This document shows positions 58,184 to 64,000 of a stretch of DNA of 64,000 nt, piece after piece. Each line of letters starts with the position of its first letter. Positions within the stretch are counted from its first letter, which is position 1. The notes under the pieces are model-generated. The model was not told the origin of the DNA, searched no databases, and saw only the letters and a list, made by a program, of their open reading frames with translations. This stretch comes from Candidatus Accumulibacter contiguus (lineage in GTDB: Bacteria > Pseudomonadota > Gammaproteobacteria > Burkholderiales > Rhodocyclaceae): assembly GCF_012940005.1 (NCBI RefSeq), contig NZ_SPMX01000010.1, positions 1 to 64,000 of the forward strand. Direction: 5' to 3'. A program made the position numbers and the translations under genes.

Positions 58184-59434
58184 CTACTTGCCGGGTGCAA
58201 CGAACTGACTGATGCGGAAGATGACGAACTCCGCCGGCCGCACGATCGATACTCCGATCTCGGTGACTACCTGACCCAATTCGCGCAACTCTGGCGGGTT
58301 GGTTTCCGCATCGCACTTGACATAGAAAGCCTCCTGCGCGGTGGTGCCGAACAGTGCTCCCGAACGCCAGACGTTGGTGAGAAAGGCCGTTACGTTGCGA
58401 TTGATTTTCTGCCACAGCGCGGGATTGTTGGGTTCGAACACCGCCCATTGCAGACCCTCATCGATCGACTCGCGCAGGAACAACAGGGTGCGGCGCACAT
58501 TGATGTACTTCAGATCGGCGTTGGCATCGCCGCCGACGGTGCGCGCCCCCCAGGCAAAGATGTTGTCATTGAGCACGCGGATGCAATTGACCCCTTTCGG
58601 GTTCAAACCGTCCTGCTCCGCCTTGCTCAGGGGTTGCGTGACATCGAGCGCGCCGAGGATGACCTCGTTGGCCGGGGCTTTGTGCACGCCCCGCAGGTTG
58701 TCGACGCGTGCGTAGATGCCCGCCAGGTGACCGCTGGGGGGCACACCGATCACGCCATCACTGCCCTGCAGTCTGGCAGCGGGATCGAAAACCTTGATCC
58801 ACGGGAAATACCAGGCCGCGTAATCGGTTTTCTTCGGCATCACGCCGGGATTGGAGTCAGCGGGAATCCGGGTCAGCGTCGTCAAATCGCTGACGCTCTC
58901 CGGTCCGTCGAGAATCGCAAAGCGATCGGATGTGCGCAGGCAGTGCGTCACCAGCTTGTCACGGCTGGCGTCATCGGTCATGCCGGGTGCGGCGACCAGA
59001 GCGATTTCGTCGATCGCCGCGAAGGCCTTGAGGGCATCGTCGAAGTCGGTCGCCGAGAGGACCCGTACCACGTAACAGCGGCTACCACCGTTGTTGAAGA
59101 AGCCATAGACCGCATGTGCGAGGTTACGATGACCGCTGTCGATCGCCGGACCGGGGTCCGTAGTCGCTGCCACCGCCTCGCTGCCGATCAGGTCGCCGAA
59201 GGCCTTGGTGAATTGTGTCCAACTGGTGATCAGCCTGGGAGTACCGGCAGGTGTCGGCAGGCTGAAGTCCACGAACTTGATTCCTGCGGGCGCCGCCTGG
59301 TCTTTGGCAAGGAGGTGAATCTTGTCCGGTACGACGCCGACGAAACCGGCCGTGCTGGTACTGACGCCAGCGATGGCCTTGATCGCCGACGGGACTTCTT
59401 CAACATAGACACCGGGTGACAGGTATTGTGACAT
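58184..59434 (-). CDS. eCIS contractile sheath protein, first copy
   Basis: 416 residues. LSPGVYVEEVPSAIKAIAGV, TAGFVGVVPDKIH, FFNNGGSRCYVVRVL, GVNCIRVLNDNIFAWGART and EIGVSIVRPAEFVIFRI show the full sheath family order. AAGGAG eight bases before the ATG is good, and it lies at the edge of repeat C. Likely the major sheath subunit, wrapping the tube and contracting on firing. Confidence 0.92.
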   Translation of the reverse strand: MSQYLSPGVYVEEVPSAIKAIAGVSTSTAGFVGVVPDKIHLLAKDQAAPAGIKFVDFSLPTPAGTPRLITSWTQFTKAFGDLIGSEAVAATTDPGPAIDSGHRNLAHAVYGFFNNGGSRCYVVRVLSATDFDDALKAFAAIDEIALVAAPGMTDDASRDKLVTHCLRTSDRFAILDGPESVSDLTTLTRIPADSNPGVMPKKTDYAAWYFPWIKVFDPAARLQGSDGVIGVPPSGHLAGIYARVDNLRGVHKAPANEVILGALDVTQPLSKAEQDGLNPKGVNCIRVLNDNIFAWGARTVGGDANADLKYINVRRTLLFLRESIDEGLQWAVFEPNNPALWQKINRNVTAFLTNVWRSGALFGTTAQEAFYVKCDAETNPPELRELGQVVTEIGVSIVRPAEFVIFRISQFVAPGK

Positions 59435-59452
59435 ACGCCTTACTCCTTAATG

Positions 59453-59570
59453 TGAAAGTCGCGTATGCGACTCACGAATCTCCCCTCCCCCCGCGCGGGG
59501 GAGGGGTCGGGGGGAGAGGGAAGCGGTCACGACATTCATGATCGGGGGTGCCTGGAAAAGTCATGACCGT
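59453..59570 (-). repeat. 118-bp triple-hairpin repeat, copy C
   Basis: Aligned to copies A and B. It lies between the cap gene and the first sheath gene; its end is about 5 bases from the sheath ribosome site. With copy B it brackets the two sheath genes as direct repeats. The pair ACGGTCATGA is slightly degenerate here (CGGTCACGAC). Confidence 0.88.
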
Positions 59571-59586
59571 TAGCGGTTTGGATAGC

Positions 59587-60441
59587 CTAAATTTGCACGT
59601 CGTAGTTGTTTCCAGCGCTGACCGGAACGGTGATGCTGGTCGTCATCTGGGTTGCGCCGGCCTGTACTCGCAAGTCAAAGGTGCCCGGCTCCGGTACGCT
59701 CAGTGTATACCGGCCTGCCGCGTCGGTCACCGTCTCGACACCCGTCCGGAGCAGCGTCACCTGGGCGTGCGCTACAGGAAGACTGCTGGCGTCGGTAACC
59801 CTCCCGGCGACGCGCAGGAGGACTTGCCGGGTAGCCGGCTTCAGGTCTTCGCCTGCAGCGTTCGTGCGTTCCCCGAGATCGACCTGCCCGGTGATCGCGA
59901 GCGGTTCCGTGATCGGTGCAAACCTCTCCATTGCCAGTGTTGCCGTGACGGTGATCGACGGACGCAGCTTGTTGCCGATGGCCGTCCAGAAATCGGCGGG
60001 ATCCTTCAAGCCGTCGGTTTGCGCCGCCAGCATCGGTAACGGCGGTTGCTGTCCCAGCAGCTGGCCTTGCAGGAACGCGGCGGGAATCGTCGGATAGCGG
60101 GCGAGCACCTGCAGCGTCTGGCTCAGCAGGCGATGCTCCTGCAACGGTAGCTCGCTGCCGCCGACCGGCCAGGCGGTGACCAGATACGCACAGGCGACCC
60201 GCAATGGCGGCGGATGGATGATCGCCTGACCGCTGTGGCGTTCGAGCAAAGGCTCGCTGCTGCGCAGTTCGAGATTTTCGCGGATGTCGTACAAGAACAG
60301 GTTGACCGTCGTCTGCGCCGGGTTGAAGGACTCCGCCGGCCGGTCAAAGACGACCTGCGCCGCCGCAAGTTCCGGGTAAGCGCTTGCCAGGGCTGGATCG
60401 TCCAGCAGAGAGCGCAGTGTCAGACTCAGGTCGCGAATCAT
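59587..60441 (-). CDS. eCIS DUF4255 cap-like protein with C-terminal beta-sandwich
   Basis: 284 residues. N-terminal 190 are DUF4255 (TTVNLFLYDIRENLELRSSE; IHPPPLRVACAYLVTAWPVG), the Afp16-like protein that terminates and caps the tube. The C-terminal 90 are a carboxypeptidase-regulatory-like domain (AGRVTDASSLPVAHAQVTLL; TDAAGRYTLSVPEPGTFDLR), not part of a minimal Afp16. The extra beta-sandwich may anchor the particle or bind cell surface or other particles. Confidence 0.85.
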   Translation of the reverse strand: MIRDLSLTLRSLLDDPALASAYPELAAAQVVFDRPAESFNPAQTTVNLFLYDIRENLELRSSEPLLERHSGQAIIHPPPLRVACAYLVTAWPVGGSELPLQEHRLLSQTLQVLARYPTIPAAFLQGQLLGQQPPLPMLAAQTDGLKDPADFWTAIGNKLRPSITVTATLAMERFAPITEPLAITGQVDLGERTNAAGEDLKPATRQVLLRVAGRVTDASSLPVAHAQVTLLRTGVETVTDAAGRYTLSVPEPGTFDLRVQAGATQMTTSITVPVSAGNNYDVQI

Positions 60442-60459
60442 GCTTCAGGAATATCCCGT

Positions 60460-62139
60460 CTATTCCGCTGGTGAACTCTGCCGTATCTCCAGGATGACCA
60501 CCCGGTGTCTTTCGCTATTATCAACGTCCGGAACACCTTCCTCGCGCCAAATTTCTTCGCCATAGACACGCGGCAAGAAGTTGGCGCGTGGCAATAGATC
60601 CCTGATTCTACTCAGGATGTAATGAGCGCGCGCGCGCGCCAACTCCCGGTTGCGCTCGAAGTTGCCAAGAGGACTTGCATAGCCGTCAACGAAACCGGAG
60701 AGATCGCTTCCCCCTTCGCCATATGGATCAAGATTCATGAGAAAAGTGGTCAAACGTATGCTTTCTTCTTCTCGTGTCGAGGGATTCGTCCCTGGTGTCG
60801 CCTGACCGGTGTTGAAATAGTAAGCGTGGTGTCGTATCACGGTGATCGGTCCGAAGGTAATCTCCGGCGGTGGTGCGGGCGTTTCGATGTCAACGACGAA
60901 TCCGCGCCCGGCGGTCAGGGTCGAGCCGGTAGACGTTCCCCATGAGCGGGAGTATCCGGCGCTGACGTCTACACCAATACCGAACGGCTCAAAGCTGCCG
61001 CCAAATTCCACCGGGATCTCATTGCCCACGCTCGTCGACTCGGTCGAGCCAAGCGTCAGAGCCAGTCCAACGCTGGTCTCCCCCTGAACCGGCGTGACGC
61101 TGAGAGACCAGGGCGCATCCCCGGCGCCACCCGTCAATCCGTGCGTCGGGGCATAAAGTCTTATCGCGCCACGTTCATCCACCGCAACCCGCCATGTGTA
61201 ATCGACGTCCCAGGAGTTGGTGTTGTTGAGTATGGGGTCGTCGCGCTCAACAGTGACCGAGCCTGCAATTTGCAGAGAGGCATTGGTGTTCAAAGGGATC
61301 GAAATACTTTCTCGTTGACTGCTGGAAAAAGTACGTTCCATCGTTCTTTGTCCACCGACCGACAGCGAGACGCTGAGGTTGATCTCCATGTTGGAGTCGT
61401 CCATGGATCGCGGCACCTCACCCCAGCCTGCCAGCGGCACGGTCAAACGCTGTAGGCGTGGTATCTTGCCAGCAACGGGCGGCGGCACCAGCTCACCCGG
61501 TATCGGCGCGTGGCTCGCCGTGTCTGGCCTGGACTGTTCCTCCTGTTGCATGACCGCGCGCGCGACCCGGTCCGCCTCCTGTTCGCAGGGGTCGTCCGGT
61601 TGACTGACGGAGAGTTCAGCCTGAATCGTGCTGCCGCCTTGCTGCAGCACATGCGTCAGTTCATGAGCCAATGTCTCCCGTCCAGCCGAACTCTGCGGGT
61701 TGTACTCTCCCTGACCAAAGAAGATGTCCTTGCCGGTGGTAAAGGCACGTGCGCTCAGCGCTCGATTGAGCGTGTCAGCTTCTGCGTTGGTGTGCACCTG
61801 CACGCCGCTGAAGTCGGCGCCGAAAGCGGATTCCATGCGCGTGCGCACGCCGCTTTCCAGCGGCTGTCCGCGGCCAAGGGAACGCTGGATGGCTTGTTCC
61901 ACGCCTGGAGCAGGCACAGACTCAGCATTGGCCTGTGTACGCTGGGCCAGGAGCCGCTGCACAAAGCGATTGCCGTGCGTGCGCTGGAGATTCTGCAACG
62001 CACCGGCCTCTTGCAGCGGCCGTGCTACCGGGTCAGGTTGCAGCGGGCGCTGCCTGACCTGTGCCGTCGTCGAGATTTCGCCATTGCCCTCGTGAACAGT
62101 CCTTGTCCTCACTGCCGAGCCCCCCGATGCTGACATCAT
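60460..62139 (-). CDS. eCIS DUF4157 protein with OmpA-like C-terminus
   Basis: 559 residues. DUF4157 (about residues 94-168) contains FSGVQVHTNAEADTLNRALS and HELTH (H159, E160, H163), a gluzincin-type zinc site. It is found in many eCIS loci, often as or beside an effector. The middle 250 residues are beta-rich. The end (VDGYASPLGNFERNRELARA; RAHYILSRI) resembles an OmpA-type peptidoglycan-binding domain. It could be a cargo with protease activity, a processing factor or an envelope anchor. The two tandem ATGs at 62139 and 62136 have no clear ribosome site. Confidence 0.8.
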   Translation of the reverse strand: MMSASGGSAVRTRTVHEGNGEISTTAQVRQRPLQPDPVARPLQEAGALQNLQRTHGNRFVQRLLAQRTQANAESVPAPGVEQAIQRSLGRGQPLESGVRTRMESAFGADFSGVQVHTNAEADTLNRALSARAFTTGKDIFFGQGEYNPQSSAGRETLAHELTHVLQQGGSTIQAELSVSQPDDPCEQEADRVARAVMQQEEQSRPDTASHAPIPGELVPPPVAGKIPRLQRLTVPLAGWGEVPRSMDDSNMEINLSVSLSVGGQRTMERTFSSSQRESISIPLNTNASLQIAGSVTVERDDPILNNTNSWDVDYTWRVAVDERGAIRLYAPTHGLTGGAGDAPWSLSVTPVQGETSVGLALTLGSTESTSVGNEIPVEFGGSFEPFGIGVDVSAGYSRSWGTSTGSTLTAGRGFVVDIETPAPPPEITFGPITVIRHHAYYFNTGQATPGTNPSTREEESIRLTTFLMNLDPYGEGGSDLSGFVDGYASPLGNFERNRELARARAHYILSRIRDLLPRANFLPRVYGEEIWREEGVPDVDNSERHRVVILEIRQSSPAE

Positions 62140-62148
62140 TGACGCGTT

Positions 62149-64000
62149 TCACTTCACTTCATTCCACGTTCGCCCAATTTTCTGATGCTCCCGCCGTGCC
62201 GCCCGCAGCAGATGCGACATCCCGATCGTCTCTCCGGCGTCGGCAGCGTAAAACGCCGCCGTCAGCGCGATGTTCCTGATGTTCCCCCCGGCCAGCTTGA
62301 CCTCGCGAGCCAGCACCGCCAAATCCAAATCCTCCGCCAGCGGCGCCTCGGGCGGAAACATGACTTCCCAAATGCGGCGCCGTTGCAGCTCGTCCGGGAA
62401 CGGGAACTCGACGATGGCATGCATTCGGCGGACGAAGGCATCGTCCATGTGACTGCGCAGATTGGTCGCCAGGATGGCCACTCCTTCGTATTCTTCCATC
62501 TTCTGCAGCAAATAGCCCACTTCGATGTTGGCGTAGCGGTCGTGCGCGTCCCTGACTTCGGAACGTTTGCCGAACAAGGCATCGGCTTCATCGAAGAAGA
62601 GGATTGCATGGGTGTTCTGGGCGGCAGTAAAGATACGTTCGAGGTTCTTCTCGGTCTCGCCGATGTACTTGCTGACGACCTGGGAGAGATCGATCTTGTA
62701 TAGCGTTAAAGATAGTTCATTGGCGATGACATCGCCAGCCATTGTTTTGCCGGTGCCCGGCGGACCCGAGAACAGGACGTTCAGCCCTTTGCCGAGAGCA
62801 GGCTTGCGGCCGAAACCCCATTGATCGTAGACGGTATGGCGGTGCTTGGCCTGCTGACAGATTTCGTGGAGCTGAGCCAGTTCATCGGCCGGTAAGACCA
62901 GATCGTCCCAGGTGTATCTGGGCGTGATCTTGCGTGCCAGATCGTGCAGATGGTGATCGGATTGGGCGCGGGCGGCGGCAAACAGTTCGGCGAGCGTCGG
63001 CTGGCTGTTCGGCGTTTCGTCGGGTCGCGTCGCTGTCAGGGCGCCACGCCAACGCGCCAGATTGACCGCGCCGGCAACGGTTCCGGAGATCTGTTCGGGC
63101 GTCAACTGCAGGCGCCCGGCCAGGGCCTCCAGCTCGCTCGCTGCCAGCGCGATGCCGCTCGCTGCCAGGCAGGTCTGCAGGTACGCCCGTCGTTGCCAGA
63201 AATCGATCGCCGGGAAGCGGATCGCCTGGATTGTCCTGGTCGGGTCGGCGGCGGGCCGCCAGGCCTGCGAACCGGCCAGAATGACGACGCCTGCATGCCT
63301 GCCGATCCTGTTCAGCAGATCCTGATACCGCCGGGCGTGCTCACCGGCCAGCAGCGTGTCGAAGCCGGTGCAATACAGCATGGCCTCCTGGAGGAGGGCA
63401 GTGCGGAACAGCACGGTCAGCACCGCTGCGAATTCCTCGACGGCAATCGGTGTGCGCGCCAGGTCGGCAACCAGCAGAGGCGCCCCGAGCAGACCGGCCA
63501 GCGCCTCGGCAAGCCCGCGTTTGCCGACGCCTGGTGGTCCCTGCAGGTAGAGTCTGAGCGATTGCTGCCTTTCCCTGGCCTGGATCGCCATTCCCGTGAT
63601 GGCCTTCTTCAGCTCGCTGCCGACCGGCAGGTCGGCGAAAGTGGCCGTCGGTTCAGCCCATTCGCAGCACGATGTCAGACGGGCGTCGAGGGTGTCGTCA
63701 GCCAACAGGTAGGCGATGATCTGTCCATCCAGCTTGAGATACTGCGCCAGCAGCGGCGGCCGGAGTTGCTGAGGATCAGCGAGCAGGGAAAGCAGGGCAT
63801 GGCGGCACAGAGGGGCTGCGGCGGCAACATGGGCGCGCCTGGCCAGCTTGTCCTCGGGCGAAGTGCACAGCAGATTGAAAGCCAGATCGATGCTCGGTCG
63901 ACGACGCGTCACATCATCCTGCAGGTAGGCATAGAGCCGTTCGTAACGCAGATCCACTTCCGGCGCCAGGGCGACCAGAAGCACGTCCAGGTCGAACGAC
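62149..64000 (-). CDS. eCIS AAA+ ATPase (Afp15-like), 5' end off the window
   Basis: At least 617 residues; the frame is open to the right edge. Two ATPase modules: the first has a degenerate Walker A (GPPGVGKRG), the second an intact one (GPPGTGKT), Walker B ILFFDEADALFG, sensor and arginine finger (RRMHAIVEFPFPDELQRRR). Afp15-like ATPases are needed for particle assembly, probably with sheath or terminator proteins. Most upstream gene visible in this minus-strand operon. Confidence 0.9.
   Translation of the reverse strand, partial: SFDLDVLLVALAPEVDLRYERLYAYLQDDVTRRRPSIDLAFNLLCTSPEDKLARRAHVAAAAPLCRHALLSLLADPQQLRPPLLAQYLKLDGQIIAYLLADDTLDARLTSCCEWAEPTATFADLPVGSELKKAITGMAIQARERQQSLRLYLQGPPGVGKRGLAEALAGLLGAPLLVADLARTPIAVEEFAAVLTVLFRTALLQEAMLYCTGFDTLLAGEHARRYQDLLNRIGRHAGVVILAGSQAWRPAADPTRTIQAIRFPAIDFWQRRAYLQTCLAASGIALAASELEALAGRLQLTPEQISGTVAGAVNLARWRGALTATRPDETPNSQPTLAELFAAARAQSDHHLHDLARKITPRYTWDDLVLPADELAQLHEICQQAKHRHTVYDQWGFGRKPALGKGLNVLFSGPPGTGKTMAGDVIANELSLTLYKIDLSQVVSKYIGETEKNLERIFTAAQNTHAILFFDEADALFGKRSEVRDAHDRYANIEVGYLLQKMEEYEGVAILATNLRSHMDDAFVRRMHAIVEFPFPDELQRRRIWEVMFPPEAPLAEDLDLAVLAREVKLAGGNIRNIALTAAFYAADAGETIGMSHLLRAARREHQKIGRTWNEVK

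Noticed and set aside
56946-58448. 500-codon minus frame covering the second sheath region
   Set aside because: It is a different frame from the sheath, Arg/Gly/Ala-rich, and runs into the repeat; the 57035-58174 frame has full sheath motifs.
41102-64000. Interpretation of the locus as an ordinary prophage
   Set aside because: No capsid, portal, terminase, integrase or lysis gene is visible, and the AAA+ ATPase, DUF4157 and DUF4255 genes are typical of eCIS.

Overview
The window is high-GC, densely coded DNA with long 4-bp-overlap operons. It carries a PilY1-type pilus adhesin, a complete yfa/mag-type alpha-2-macroglobulin cluster, a five-gene MoxR/VWA cluster and a phage-tail-like injection locus. 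This mix fits a Gram-negative betaproteobacterium; an environmental Rhodocyclales such as the Accumulibacter group is my best guess, from gene content only and not proven here.

Layout. 1-4.1 kb: the 3' part of pilY1 with an 87-bp tandem repeat, then a TonB-like protein. 4.1-6.8 kb: a lipoprotein and a decayed P-type ATPase that has lost two internal segments. 6.9-9.9 kb: an IS110-type transposase remnant, a PmrA/QseB-like box, two tandem SAM methyltransferases and an EamA exporter. 10.1-15.2 kb: a translationally coupled Rieske oxygenase, hexapeptide transferase and GH3-type adenylating enzyme, followed by a secreted GH5-like glycosidase. 15.2-15.9 kb: scars, including an ISNCY-type transposase remnant. 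15.9-27.3 kb: a tightly overlapped seven-gene operon (DUF2138, DUF1175, alpha-2-macroglobulin with a CVEQ thioester, DUF2300, two DUF2135 paralogues, DUF3142) that probably acts in the periplasm at the cell wall. 27.6-35.1 kb: SWIM zinc finger, DUF5691, MoxR ATPase, DUF5682 and VWA, a chaperone-like or conflict-like system. 35.2-40.1 kb (minus): a coiled-coil protein of unknown function, a Ca2+-type P-ATPase, a Na+/Ca2+ exchanger and a deletion chimera of an antiporter and a universal stress protein. 40.1-41.1 kb: small genes, direct repeats and REP-like palindromes.

41.1-64 kb (minus, running off the right edge): an extracellular contractile injection system (eCIS) related to the Afp/PVC group. 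In transcription order it encodes an AAA+ ATPase, a DUF4157 protein with an OmpA-like tail, a DUF4255 cap-like protein, two sheaths, an inner tube protein, a T4-type baseplate chaperone, a DUF6760 frame, a second tube protein, a split disordered protein, a LysM tube adaptor, gpD-like hub, gpV-like spike, PAAR tip, gp25, two baseplate J proteins, a P2 gpI-like protein and a giant fibre with about 13 repeats of 60 residues. No tape-measure protein or classical toxin is visible here.

The observations most worth following are: the DUF6760 frame, which has no usable start codon and sits in the -1 frame behind a five-G run, like the frameshifted tail chaperones of phages; a 118-bp triple-hairpin repeat present three times inside the eCIS operon, which brackets the sheath genes and appears to split one gene; and the DUF2300 protein, which combines SxxK, SpoIID-like and HExxH signatures. 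Several genes show clean internal deletions with fused ends.
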